64,000 nucleotides of DNA from Kordia sp965283645 (GCF_965283645.1 NZ_CBDIPG010000001.1:5394001-5458000); one strand, 5' to 3'. Numbered from the stretch's first letter, positions 53,356 to 62,634 are shown. Translations and numbers: made by a program. The notes: generated by a model from the sequence alone, not told the origin.

Positions 53356-54549
53356 ATGCCAGGATTTGAATTATTTAGTGATGCCGAACGAAAAGAAGTA
53401 CATGACGTATTAGAAAGTGGTGTATTAATGCGCTATGGCTTTGACGGAATGCGTAACGGACACTGGAAAGCAAAAGAACTAGAACGCGCTTTAGAAGCAC
53501 AATTTAACGTACATCATGCACAATTAGTTTCCAGCGGAACAGCGGCAGTTTCGGTAGCGTTGGCAATCACAGGAATTGGAGCAGGAGATGAGGTTATTAT
53601 GCCAACATTTACGTTTGTAGCCAGTTTTGAAGCCATTATGATGTTAGGCGCCGTACCAGTATTAGTAGATATTGACGATACACTTACACTTGATCCTGAA
53701 GCAATTCGTAAAGCCATTACACCAAAAACCAAAGCCATCATGCCTGTGCACATGTGCGGAAGTATGGCAAACTTAGATGCTATCAAAGCAATTTGTGACG
53801 AGCATAACTTACTCTTAGTAGAAGATGCGTGCCAAGCAATTGGCGGAACATACAACGGAAAAGCACTTGGAAGCATTGGTGATGTAGGTTGTTTTTCGTT
53901 TGATTTTGTAAAAACAATGACCTGTGGCGAAGGCGGCGGAGTTATTACAAACAATAAAGAATATGCTTCAAATGCTGATCATTACAGCGATCACGGACAC
54001 GATCATGTTGGAAATGATAGAGGCGCAGAAACACATCCGTTTTTAGGTTATAACTTCAGAATTTCTGAACTAAATGCGGCAGTCGGATTGGCTCAAGTTC
54101 GTCGTTTGCCAGAATTTTTAGCAATTCAAAAAAAGCATTATACTATTTTACGTGAAGCATTAGCTGATATTCCAGCAGTTGTTTTTAGAACAGTTCCGGC
54201 TGGTGGCGTGGAAAGTTATGCGTTCTTAAATTTCTTTATGCCAGATTTAGCTACAGCTAAAAAAGTAATGGCAGGATTTAAAGAAAACGGTATCGATGTC
54301 TGTTTTCATTACTTTGACAATAATTGGCATTACATTCGTAAATGGGAACACTTAAAAGATCTAAAATCATTGTATCCAATATCGAACGAAGTAAAAGAAG
54401 GCATGCAATATTTAGATACAAAAACATTTGAACAATCGGATCATTATATAGCTCGAAACATTTCTTGCTTGATAAAAATGTCGTGGACAGTAGAAGAGGT
54501 GAGTAGTAGAGCCGCAAAAATGCGCGAAGTGATTTTGGCTTCGTTATAA
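53356..54549 (+). CDS. DegT/DnrJ/EryC1/StrS aminotransferase
   Basis: 397 residues. PLP-dependent sugar aminotransferase fold: LVSSGTAAVSVALAITGIGA (cofactor phosphate cup), EDACQAIGGTYNGKALG, FDFVKTMTCGEGGGVITNN with the Schiff-base Lys (about 186), GYNFRISELNAAVGLAQ. In known enzymes it transaminates keto-sugar nucleotides for surface polysaccharides or antibiotics; here no sugar genes are adjacent, so the substrate is open. Single gene with a terminator after it. Confidence 0.92.
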   Translation: MPGFELFSDAERKEVHDVLESGVLMRYGFDGMRNGHWKAKELERALEAQFNVHHAQLVSSGTAAVSVALAITGIGAGDEVIMPTFTFVASFEAIMMLGAVPVLVDIDDTLTLDPEAIRKAITPKTKAIMPVHMCGSMANLDAIKAICDEHNLLLVEDACQAIGGTYNGKALGSIGDVGCFSFDFVKTMTCGEGGGVITNNKEYASNADHYSDHGHDHVGNDRGAETHPFLGYNFRISELNAAVGLAQVRRLPEFLAIQKKHYTILREALADIPAVVFRTVPAGGVESYAFLNFFMPDLATAKKVMAGFKENGIDVCFHYFDNNWHYIRKWEHLKDLKSLYPISNEVKEGMQYLDTKTFEQSDHYIARNISCLIKMSWTVEEVSSRAAKMREVILASL

Positions 54550-54582
54550 AAATATACCGCAAAAAATCGTTAAAAAAGTAAC

Positions 54583-54612
54583 AAAGGTTGGAAGCGATTC
54601 TAACCTTTTTTT
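54583..54612 (+). terminator. intrinsic terminator of the aminotransferase gene
   Basis: AAAGGTT and AACCTTT stem around a 12-base loop followed by a T run, 34 bp after the stop. Confidence 0.65.
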
Positions 54613-54650
54613 ATTGCGTAAAACTCGTAAAAACAGACGCTCAAAACTAA

Positions 54651-55457
54651 TTATTGAATAGCATTCATTAATTCCAACGCTTTTTCATATTTATAATTCG
54701 TGTCAGAAGCAGTAATTGTTTGCAAGGTTTTTTGTAAATTTTCTTTGTCTTCAATCTTTAAATAAACCAATGCCATATACCACAATCCTTTACTTGCATC
54801 AATGGCGTCACTTTCGGAAATTGTTTTAAAAACGACCAATGCTGCTGTATATTGATTGAGTTTCACAAGTGAAAACCCTTTGTAAATCATCACATTTGTT
54901 CTGTCTGTAGTTGAAGTATTTAGAAATTTATCTGCCACAGCAATACACTCTTGATACTTTTCATTGGTATATAAAAGCTCAATCTGTTCTTTTGTATTCC
55001 TTGTATTTTGATCTAGTACAATAAATGAAGGCGTGTCGTTCCAAGTTGCATATTCAGGGTACAATTGTTTCATGGTTGGTTGTGCAGTCAACTGAAATAC
55101 AAGTGTAATTAACAATAACAAACATGCGGCGGCAATAGGAATCCAGTATTTTGATAATGAAAAGGTTTTCTCTTTAGTTGTAAACTCCTTAGTTGCCTGT
55201 TGTTGTATTTTCTCTTTAAAAGCAAGTACATCATCTTCTTGATACCATTTTTTTACAGTAGTATACTGTTCACTCGTATTTTTATGTGTATACCAATCTT
55301 CTTCACTTAACGCTTGTTTTAGTTGTACACTAAGTGTTACATACTCTTTCAATTCAGGTTTTGTAGCTTGTTCTTGTTCAAAAGCAAGAAGTTCTTCTGA
55401 TGTCAATTCGCCATTCAAAAAGCGTTCGGTTTTTAATTCCCAAAGAAAATCTTCCAT
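54651..55457 (-). CDS. membrane TPR protein, probable anti-sigma factor
   Basis: 268 residues. N-terminal cytoplasmic region with ERFLNGELTSEELLAFEQEQ, the helix typical of Bacteroidetes anti-sigma-like proteins; one membrane span (YWIPIAAACLLLLITLVFQL, about 106-126); periplasmic TPR-like part (QIELLYTNEKYQECIAVADK; YKGFSLVKLNQYTAALVVF). Starts 2 bp after the ECF sigma stop, so it should hold that sigma factor and release it on a periplasmic signal. Sequestration is inferred. Confidence 0.75.
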   Translation of the reverse strand: MEDFLWELKTERFLNGELTSEELLAFEQEQATKPELKEYVTLSVQLKQALSEEDWYTHKNTSEQYTTVKKWYQEDDVLAFKEKIQQQATKEFTTKEKTFSLSKYWIPIAAACLLLLITLVFQLTAQPTMKQLYPEYATWNDTPSFIVLDQNTRNTKEQIELLYTNEKYQECIAVADKFLNTSTTDRTNVMIYKGFSLVKLNQYTAALVVFKTISESDAIDASKGLWYMALVYLKIEDKENLQKTLQTITASDTNYKYEKALELMNAIQ

Positions 55458-55459
55458 GC

Positions 55460-56014
55460 TTAGTTATTTTTTAATTTAGTAAATCGTGGATCAGATTTTA
55501 TCATCTTAAACAATTTAGTTTTACATCTGAATGCTTTTTGACGTGCAGAATTTTCAGTAGGATATTTTAGTTTTTTTGAAATTTCAGCATACGAAATATT
55601 CGCTAACGTCATTTTAATAATTGATTTACAGGTTTCTTTCAACAATTCAATTTTCTCTCTAAAAAGACTCCATTGCAATTGTTCTATATGAAAACTGGCT
55701 AAATCAGGGCTTTCATCTACTAGAGTTGTCAATGGTAATTTTGTTACTTTTTTTTGAGAGGATTGTTTAATCCATAAATTTTTACAGACAGAAAACAAGT
55801 AGTTATCAAAGGAAGAAATCTGTAATTTATCTTTCTTTAATAACGTATATAAAACTAATAAACCATGCTGAAAAATATCTTTTGCGTGGTCTTTAGTTCC
55901 GCTATTTTTTAAAATATACGCTTCAACTCCATAGTAATTTTTGGCGTACAACTGTTGTAGAAAAGCAGTATCTCCATTTAAGAATTTCTGAATACTATAT
56001 TCATTATCAGTCAT
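55460..56014 (-). CDS. ECF-type RNA polymerase sigma factor
   Basis: 184 residues. Region 2 DHAKDIFQHGLLVLYTLLKK and SSFDNYLFSVCKNLWI, region 4 ETCKSIIKMTLANISYAEIS, the standard sigma-70 ECF architecture. Divergent from the lipoprotein, S8 and CHAT genes with 131 bp between, the obvious place for a promoter it recognises. Forms an operon with the TPR anti-sigma-like gene. Confidence 0.92.
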   Translation of the reverse strand: MTDNEYSIQKFLNGDTAFLQQLYAKNYYGVEAYILKNSGTKDHAKDIFQHGLLVLYTLLKKDKLQISSFDNYLFSVCKNLWIKQSSQKKVTKLPLTTLVDESPDLASFHIEQLQWSLFREKIELLKETCKSIIKMTLANISYAEISKKLKYPTENSARQKAFRCKTKLFKMIKSDPRFTKLKNN

Positions 56015-56145
56015 TTAAAAATATGTGATTATTTTTTTTGATAAAAACCGTAACAAAGATGCTAAAAATACTCTACATGAGAAAACAGCGTCTAATTATC
56101 TGACACACAAAACCAACGTCAGATCAATCTTAAATCAATCATATT

Positions 56146-56748
56146 ATGAAAAAAACCATTTTTATGTTAGCAATCTTAGCTTTCTTTAGCTGTAGTACTG
56201 ACGATGAACAAACCATTCAAGAAGAAGCAAAAACAAACGTTGAAACTTCGGTTGCTAAAACAAATTATAGAAACGATCAATGGGGAAGTATGCAAGCTTA
56301 TAGTGCTAATGACCGCCAAGCAATAACAATTTGGGTTACATACGGACAATACAAAACTATTAGAAGAGAAGGAGTTGATGGCATGCACATTTTAAAAGTG
56401 CCCAACAAACCTGTATATGCTATTGATGCAGGACGAATAAATGTAGGAATGCCAAACATAGGAAATCCATTGCCGTATGCAGGATGTAATTATTTTAACG
56501 ATTTAGCTACTAGCAACTCAACATGGGCAATACAATATAGAAACGGAGATATAAGTAGAAGTGCGGCTATAACACATATGATAGTTGACTTGCAAGTAGA
56601 ATCGAACATAACAGGAGCGTCTATTTTTATTACAATTTGTGATGATGGAGAATTTATACAAAATGTAATTGTTCATCCTGATAACGGTGATTTTATTACT
56701 GAACCTGGATCAAGTGCTATGTCTGGCTCTTGGAGTTCAGTTGCGTAA
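56146..56748 (+). CDS. lipoprotein of unknown function in the ECF/CHAT locus
   Basis: 200 residues; signal MKKTIFMLAILAFFSC with lipobox AFFSC (Cys16). The mature part is beta-rich with AIDAGRINVGMPNIGNPLPY, SRSAAITHMIVDLQVESNIT and a Gly/Ser-rich end. No family recognised. First gene downstream of the divergent sigma promoter; separated from the S8 gene by a dispersed repeat. Probably an exported partner or substrate of the locus. Confidence 0.65.
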   Translation: MKKTIFMLAILAFFSCSTDDEQTIQEEAKTNVETSVAKTNYRNDQWGSMQAYSANDRQAITIWVTYGQYKTIRREGVDGMHILKVPNKPVYAIDAGRINVGMPNIGNPLPYAGCNYFNDLATSNSTWAIQYRNGDISRSAAITHMIVDLQVESNITGASIFITICDDGEFIQNVIVHPDNGDFITEPGSSAMSGSWSSVA

Positions 56749-56756
56749 AACGCACA

Positions 56757-56885
56757 AGAAATTGTCTAAAAAGATGTCATTGTGAATGAAATAAAGCAAT
56801 CGGTGAAATTTAAGTTATTGATGTATAAATTACTTCGCGATAAAAAAAATCTCGGAAGAAAACTATAAGTAGCTTTTTAGAATGT
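56757..56885. repeat. dispersed palindromic repeat, copy 2
   Basis: Begins AATTGTCTAAAAAGATGTC and continues with GAATGAAATAAAGCAATC and GTTATTGATG, a clear match to the reverse complement of 26901-27043. It has lost much of its right arm (AGCTTTTTAGAATGTC remains). It sits between the lipoprotein and S8 genes and could form a hairpin there. Confidence 0.7.
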
Positions 56886-56927
56886 CTCTTTTTATCTTTC
56901 CCTAACCAAACCTAAACCTTTTATAAA

Positions 56928-58148
56928 ATGAAAAAAATAGGATACCTAATTTTAATCATATGTTTCCTAAGTTGTGAATCGGAAACTATAGAAACAACAA
57001 CTGTAAACGAAGAACTAACGGCTCAACAGAAAACTGTAACAACCAACAAAAATGAAGCGGTTGTCATTCGTTTTATTGCTGGACTATCTGAAGCAGAAAA
57101 ATCTGTGCTACGAACACATTATGGAGTCACTGCTTATGAAAAATGTTCTTGTGGAGATGAAAATCTAGAATCATGGAATTTAGAAGCCATTCATGAAGGC
57201 GCAACGATAGAAGAACGCGTGAGTTCCATGGAAGAAGAACCAGAAATGGAAGGCGCCGATTTCAATTTTGATATTCAGATAGCGAGTCAAGTTCCAACGG
57301 ATGTAATTTCTGGACCCATACACTACCAAAATGTACTTCCAAAAATACGTTCGCAAAAAGCTTCTGTAACTGTAGGTGTGCTAGATACTGGAATAGATCC
57401 TACCTATTTTCGTTTTCAACAACCATTTTTGCACAATACTGTTTTAGATGAAGAAACTTGTGGAAACGATTTTTTTGGTTGGAATTTTATCGAAAACAAT
57501 AACATGCCTATTGATGACAACGGACACGGAACTATTGTGAGTTATATGATATATGAACAACTTGTAAATACCGCAACTGACTTCCAAATATTACCTGCGA
57601 AAGCTTTTGATACAGATGGAAAAAGCACGCTATTTCGTATAGGTTGCGGTTTGAGTTATTTGATTAAAAAAGAAGTAAATATCATTAACATGAGTTTTGG
57701 ATGGACAACAACTTCTTCAGCAATTATTGGCAGTTATATAAAAGAAGCAGAACACAACATTTTAATGGTTACTTCTGCTGGAAATACTGGAGAAAACAAT
57801 GATGAAATAGCACATTTTCCATCGTCCTATCCAGCAAGGAACATATTAGCTGTCACTGCTGTAGATGGTGAGATTCCGCCTACGCTTGTTCCTATACTTT
57901 CTAACTTCGGACCTATATCGGTAGATGTTGCTGTACATGGTATTGGACTTCCTTTTTATACAACAGCGGAAACTGCGCCAACTTCGGTAACAGGCTCTTC
58001 ATATGCAAGTGCAAAAGCGGCAGGTTTTGCAGCTTCAAAATATCAAGAAGGAACGGCTATGGCTGTTTTTTATCATAAAATATTGCTAGATAAAATTCAG
58101 TCAAGTACGCTGCTTCAAATAAAATATGCTTCTTATTTAGATTTATAG
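56928..58148 (+). CDS. S8 (subtilisin) family serine protease lipoprotein
   Basis: 406 residues; signal MKKIGYLILIICFLSC with lipobox FLSC (Cys16). A propeptide-like region (VIRFIAGLSEAEKSVLRTHY) precedes the subtilisin fold: Asp in VGVLDTGIDPT, His in DDNGHGT, Ser in GSSYASAKAAG. The catalytic triad is complete. Anchored to the outer membrane or periplasm, it could process the neighbouring lipoprotein or CHAT protein. Followed 34 bp later by the CHAT gene, so they are cotranscribed. Confidence 0.93.
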   Translation: MKKIGYLILIICFLSCESETIETTTVNEELTAQQKTVTTNKNEAVVIRFIAGLSEAEKSVLRTHYGVTAYEKCSCGDENLESWNLEAIHEGATIEERVSSMEEEPEMEGADFNFDIQIASQVPTDVISGPIHYQNVLPKIRSQKASVTVGVLDTGIDPTYFRFQQPFLHNTVLDEETCGNDFFGWNFIENNNMPIDDNGHGTIVSYMIYEQLVNTATDFQILPAKAFDTDGKSTLFRIGCGLSYLIKKEVNIINMSFGWTTTSSAIIGSYIKEAEHNILMVTSAGNTGENNDEIAHFPSSYPARNILAVTAVDGEIPPTLVPILSNFGPISVDVAVHGIGLPFYTTAETAPTSVTGSSYASAKAAGFAASKYQEGTAMAVFYHKILLDKIQSSTLLQIKYASYLDL

Positions 58149-58182
58149 TATTTTAGGATCTTCCATCAAAGAAGATCATTCA

Positions 58183-60921
58183 ATGAACGCACAAATGCCC
58201 AGTAAAATAAGCAGTTTAAAGCAAGTATTACTAGTTCTTTGTGCGTTTTTTTATACTGTTGTTGGAATAGGACAGACGAACGCCAAAAAAGTTTATGATT
58301 CCATTAGTGAACTTTCAAGTACCAATCTAAAAAAAATAGAACTTTTCAAATCGGAACTACTTCATAAAAAATATACAGATACAGACGTACATGCAGATAT
58401 GTGTTATAAAGTTGTCAAATTTTGCCAAAAAATAGATCAAACTACAGCAATTTTATTCTTAAAAAAAGAATTGCATTTAAGAAAACAACACATCACGCCG
58501 AATAAAGATTTAATTACAAAGGCATATTTTAATTTGGGCTATTTCTATAGATTTAAAAAAGACTATACCAATCAATTAATATATCTTGACAGCGTAGTTT
58601 CGTATGACACGGAAATGGACAAACGATGTGGAAATGCATATAAAATGATGGCAGGTGTGTATAAAAACACAGGCGATTATCAACGAGCGTTGGATTATTT
58701 TGATCAATCTGAAGTAATTTTTAAAAAAGTGAATGCAAAAAGTAGTTTGTTAGGCACCTACATTAACAAGCTAAGTTTATATGTAGAACAGAAATATAAG
58801 ATTGCTCCAGAAGATTTTAAAGTGTTAAAAAACAATATGTTAAGTCTTGTGAATGAGCTTGAGTCAGAAGATGAAAAACGACTCATGATTCTATTCAATT
58901 TAGGAGCTATTTTATACATTAATAAAGAATATAAAGCTTCTTTGGCGTACTATAAAAAGTCGTTACCATTGGCAGAAAAACTAAAAGATTCTTTCCGAAT
59001 ATCTCAAATTTATACCAATACGGCATTGATTGATGTAAAAAAAGAAAACATACCTAAAGCGTTGGAATTGAATGCTAAAGCACTTTTTTTTGTTGGAAAT
59101 GATAAAGATCAGAAAAGTACAATCTATGATAATTTAGGAGATATTTATGTAAAAACAAAAGCGCATAAAAAAGGATTGCAGTATTACAACAAAGCAGTAC
59201 ATGAATTGCTTCCGTTTGAATGGGAAACGATTGAAAATCTTCCTGAATATGAACAAATTAAAAATTCTCCGCACCGCAAAGATATTCTAGGATATTTAAT
59301 AGATAAACAACTTGGTTGGCTCGCGTTTTATGAAGATACAAAAGCAAAAAAATATTTAGTAGCCGCCGAAGAAACCTTAGTCTTAATTGATAAAGTAATT
59401 GATCATTTATATTTTGAAAGTAAAGAAAAAATATCAAAACTATTTTGGAGAGAAAAAGGAGCAAAGTTGTATATCAATGCTGTTAAAATATGTTTTTTAT
59501 TGCATAAACCTGAACAAGCATTTTATTATATAGAGAAAAATAAAGGAATTGTATTGCTCGATAATGTAGCTACATTTAATGCAAAACGAATTGCAAAATT
59601 ACCACAATCTGTGATTGATAAAGAAGCAGAATTAGCAAAAAGAGTAAAAATACTAGCACAAGAATTACGTTCTGATAAAGCGCAAGACAGCTTAGCAAAA
59701 GATTATTTCACAGCGAAAGAAATCTATTACAAATTCCTAACTACACTAGAAAAGAAATATCCTGCATACCAAAGGCATCGGAGAAGTTTACCAATACGTT
59801 CAGCAAAAGCTGTTCAAAAAAGCATATCCGAAGACGAAATTGTTGTTGCGTATATTGTAAATGATGTCTTAGGATATGTTTTACTGATGAATCAAGAAAA
59901 AGTGCAACTGTATTCATTAAAGGATCAAGAAACGTTACAAACAAAAATTAAAGCATTTAAAAAATTATATGCAAAACCGTTTGAAACAAAACGTGAAACT
60001 GCTGATTATCAAATTCTAGGAAATGAAATTTACAAAGAACTGTTTCCTTTTAAAGAGGATTCAATATATACAAACGCGACAAAAATTACAGTTGTTCCTG
60101 ATGGAATTATAACGTCACTTCCGTTGGAAATTTTACCAATTTCAACCACATTAAATTTACACGATGCTTATCTCATACAGCAAAAAGAAATTAGTTATCA
60201 ATATTCTTATTCATTAGCTACGGAGAACGAAGCAAGTAGGGCAAAAAGAAAATCAAAAAGTGTTGCTTTTATGTTGACTGCTTTTAAAGATTCAACATTA
60301 ACTGCTTTAACTCTAAAACCTACAACGTTATCCGAAAACGCAACGCATGTCAATGAAAGTGCAACAAAAGAAACATTTTTAAACGCATACAATACTGCTT
60401 CACAAGTATATATATCGTCGCATGCAGGAACTACAAATACGATTCCTTGGTTGGCTATGTTTGATGAAAAAATATACCCAAATGATCTTTATTTTTTAAA
60501 CAATCCGAAAGAATTGGTCGTATTGAATGCTTGTAAAACATCTGTAGGAATTTTTAAAGAAGGCGAAGGCGTTTTCAGTCTGACAAGAGAATTTCTAAAT
60601 TCAGGAAGTAAAAGTGTGGTAGCGAGTTTATGGAATGTAAATGAAAAATCGGGAATGGAAATTTTTAATAATTTTCGATCAAACTTACAGCAATCGCACT
60701 CAAAATCTGAAGCACTTCACAAGGCAAAAATTGCTTATTTAGAAAAGCATAAAAACACAAGTCAAAGTTCGCCGTATTATTGGGGCGGAATTATCTTAAC
60801 AGGAAATACGGATGCATTGCCAAAACCACTCAATTCTTTCAATTATTGGTGGTTGTTTGGTATAGGGTTGATTGTGATTGTTGCTACGTTTATATATCTT
60901 AAGTATAGAAAACGTACTTAG
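58183..60921 (+). CDS. TPR-CHAT protein (caspase-like peptidase) with C-terminal membrane anchor
   Basis: 912 residues. N-terminal signal-like segment (LLVLCAFFYTVVGIGQ), TPR array about 85-330 (for example KTGDYQRALDYFDQSEVIF and YINKEYKASLAYYKKSLPLA), coiled linker, CHAT domain about 620-870 with candidate His in VYISSHAGT (about 744) and Cys in VVLNACKTS (about 782), EGEGVFSLTREFLNSGSKSV, YYWGGIILTG, then one membrane helix (LFGIGLIVIVATFIYL, 886-905) and a basic tail. The catalytic dyad is present. CHAT proteases take part in caspase-like conflict or stress systems. Topology suggests a periplasmic CHAT domain, unlike most studied cases. Confidence 0.9.
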   Translation: MNAQMPSKISSLKQVLLVLCAFFYTVVGIGQTNAKKVYDSISELSSTNLKKIELFKSELLHKKYTDTDVHADMCYKVVKFCQKIDQTTAILFLKKELHLRKQHITPNKDLITKAYFNLGYFYRFKKDYTNQLIYLDSVVSYDTEMDKRCGNAYKMMAGVYKNTGDYQRALDYFDQSEVIFKKVNAKSSLLGTYINKLSLYVEQKYKIAPEDFKVLKNNMLSLVNELESEDEKRLMILFNLGAILYINKEYKASLAYYKKSLPLAEKLKDSFRISQIYTNTALIDVKKENIPKALELNAKALFFVGNDKDQKSTIYDNLGDIYVKTKAHKKGLQYYNKAVHELLPFEWETIENLPEYEQIKNSPHRKDILGYLIDKQLGWLAFYEDTKAKKYLVAAEETLVLIDKVIDHLYFESKEKISKLFWREKGAKLYINAVKICFLLHKPEQAFYYIEKNKGIVLLDNVATFNAKRIAKLPQSVIDKEAELAKRVKILAQELRSDKAQDSLAKDYFTAKEIYYKFLTTLEKKYPAYQRHRRSLPIRSAKAVQKSISEDEIVVAYIVNDVLGYVLLMNQEKVQLYSLKDQETLQTKIKAFKKLYAKPFETKRETADYQILGNEIYKELFPFKEDSIYTNATKITVVPDGIITSLPLEILPISTTLNLHDAYLIQQKEISYQYSYSLATENEASRAKRKSKSVAFMLTAFKDSTLTALTLKPTTLSENATHVNESATKETFLNAYNTASQVYISSHAGTTNTIPWLAMFDEKIYPNDLYFLNNPKELVVLNACKTSVGIFKEGEGVFSLTREFLNSGSKSVVASLWNVNEKSGMEIFNNFRSNLQQSHSKSEALHKAKIAYLEKHKNTSQSSPYYWGGIILTGNTDALPKPLNSFNYWWLFGIGLIVIVATFIYLKYRKRT

Positions 60922-61030
60922 GAGAGCAAAATGTAACACTCTAAGTGCTGCATTTTAAAGTGTTTTTCTAAACCAAACACCAAACACCAAACTCTTAAAA
61001 ACACGAAGTGCGATCTAACAGTGAAGCGAT

Positions 61031-62179
61031 TTAATAAGATACATACTCCACAATCTCCAAACCGTAACCAATCATTCCGACTCGTTTTTCTTGGTGTGTA
61101 TTGGTAACCAATCGTATTTTACTAATGTTGATATCATGTAGAATTTGCGCACCAATCCCGAAATCTTTCGAATCCATTTTTATCTTTGGTGCTTTGTATT
61201 CGCCATCAGTTTGCAACTCTTTCAACTCTTTAATTCTTCGTAGTAAATTTAACGAACTCATATCTTGATTGATAAAAATAATTGCGCCTTTTCCTTCGTC
61301 GTTAATCAAACGAAACATATCATCAAGTTTTTTATCAGCATTGTTGGTCAATGTTCCTAAAATATCGTCATTTACTAAAGTAGAATTGATTCGAGTTAAC
61401 ACAGGTTCATCATTTGACCAACTTCCTTTGGTTAACGCTATATGTATCTGATTGTTAGTTGTTTGTTGGTATGCACGCAAGCGGAAATCTCCAAAGCGTG
61501 TTTGTACATCAAAATCTTCTTTCTTTTCGATTAAAGAATCGTGCTCCATTCTGTACGCTACTAAATCTTCAATAGACACAATTTTTAGATCGAAATTTTT
61601 AGCAACTTCTATTAATTGTGGTAAGCGTGCCATTGTTCCGTCTTCATTCATGATTTCCACAATCACACCAGCAGGTTGTAAGCCAGCCAAACGCGCAAAG
61701 TCAATTGCGGCTTCTGTATGACCAGTTCTACGCAAAACGCCACCTTCTTTTGCCTTTAATGGGAAAATATGTCCAGGACGAGCTAAATCGAACGGACGCG
61801 TATTTTTATCAATAATTGCTTGTACCGTTTTTGAGCGATCGGCAGCAGAAATTCCAGTCGTAACGCCGTTTCCTTTCAAATCAACGGAAATTGTAAACGC
61901 CGTTTCCATCGGATCGGTATTGTTACTAACCATCATACCCAATTGTAATTCTTTACAACGATTTTCGGTTAATGGTGCACAAATCAAACCACGGCCATGT
62001 GTTGCCATAAAGTTGATCATTTCTGGCGTTACCTTTTCAGCCGCTGCTAAAAAATCTCCTTCATTTTCACGATTTTCATCATCAACCACGATGATAACTT
62101 TTCCTTGACGGATATCTTCAATGGCTTCGTGAATGCTATCTAATTGAATCTTTGTGCTTGATTTTGTAGTTACGGTCAT
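61031..62179 (-). CDS. ribB: 3,4-dihydroxy-2-butanone-4-phosphate synthase with degenerate GTP cyclohydrolase II domain
   Basis: 382 residues. Residues 1-210 are RibB: DDENRENEGDFLAAAE, THGRGLICAPL, TGISAADRSKT, RPGHIFPLKAKEGGVLRRTG, all active-site segments present; it converts ribulose 5-phosphate to the riboflavin precursor. The second half has the RibA fold (TRFGDFRLRAYQ) but lacks the zinc-binding Cys motif expected after VLTRINSTLVNDDILG, so GTP cyclohydrolase II activity is unlikely. Such fusions are usual in Bacteroidetes. No FMN riboswitch was seen upstream. Confidence 0.92.
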   Translation of the reverse strand: MTVTTKSSTKIQLDSIHEAIEDIRQGKVIIVVDDENRENEGDFLAAAEKVTPEMINFMATHGRGLICAPLTENRCKELQLGMMVSNNTDPMETAFTISVDLKGNGVTTGISAADRSKTVQAIIDKNTRPFDLARPGHIFPLKAKEGGVLRRTGHTEAAIDFARLAGLQPAGVIVEIMNEDGTMARLPQLIEVAKNFDLKIVSIEDLVAYRMEHDSLIEKKEDFDVQTRFGDFRLRAYQQTTNNQIHIALTKGSWSNDEPVLTRINSTLVNDDILGTLTNNADKKLDDMFRLINDEGKGAIIFINQDMSSLNLLRRIKELKELQTDGEYKAPKIKMDSKDFGIGAQILHDINISKIRLVTNTHQEKRVGMIGYGLEIVEYVSY

Positions 62180-62381
62180 GAATTTGTAATTTGACTCGAT
62201 AATCGAGATTTAAATATATAAAGACTCGTCTCGATATATTATTTTGATTTTCTTTTTTATACCTCACGTAATATGCTGAGGTAATTGTTTACAAAAATAA
62301 TGATTCTTATGTAATTTGCTTTATAAAAAGATGCTAAAGATTGATAGCTGTATTGGAAGATTTTATGAGAATCAAGAAAAT

Positions 62382-62406
62382 AAAAAAAGCGAGTCGAAAC
62401 TCGCTT
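62382..62406 (-). terminator. intrinsic terminator after a RiPP-like gene
   Basis: Minus strand GCGAGT-TTCG-ACTCGC followed by TTTTTTTA, starting 8 bp past the stop of the peptide gene. Same TTCG-loop design as the terminator at 39643. Confidence 0.85.
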
Positions 62407-62413
62407 GACACCT

Positions 62414-62539
62414 TTAACAACAAACCCATTTTTCTCCATCAAAATAAAGACAGGCACAAACGAGTCCGCCAGTTACTTCTTTTTGAGCTTCTTTGTTGAG
62501 TTCTTGTACGCCTTCTAGCGCTAAAATGTTTTTTAACAT
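62414..62539 (-). CDS. small GG-leader peptide, RiPP-like
   Basis: 41 residues, read from the reverse strand: MLKNILALEGVQELNKEAQK, EVTGG, then the 16-residue core LVCACLYFDGEKWVCC with four cysteines. This is the second leader class seen in the window (not the MKKKxLKxL type) and fits flavobacterial double-glycine bacteriocin-like peptides. It has its own TTCG-loop terminator. No maturation gene is adjacent; the LptF/G and rib genes next to it are unrelated. Confidence 0.7.
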   Translation of the reverse strand: MLKNILALEGVQELNKEAQKEVTGGLVCACLYFDGEKWVCC

Positions 62540-62634
62540 GATCTAAAGTTTTTGGTTATGTAGTAAAGTTACAAAAACAAAAAGCTGTTACCCAGAACAC
62601 AACATATGATTAGAAAAGCGTTGTGTAAAAAATA

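Noticed and set aside
62180..62381. FMN riboswitch upstream of the rib gene
   Set aside because: The 200 bp contains only short imperfect inverted repeats around ACTCG; none of the conserved FMN aptamer segments is present.
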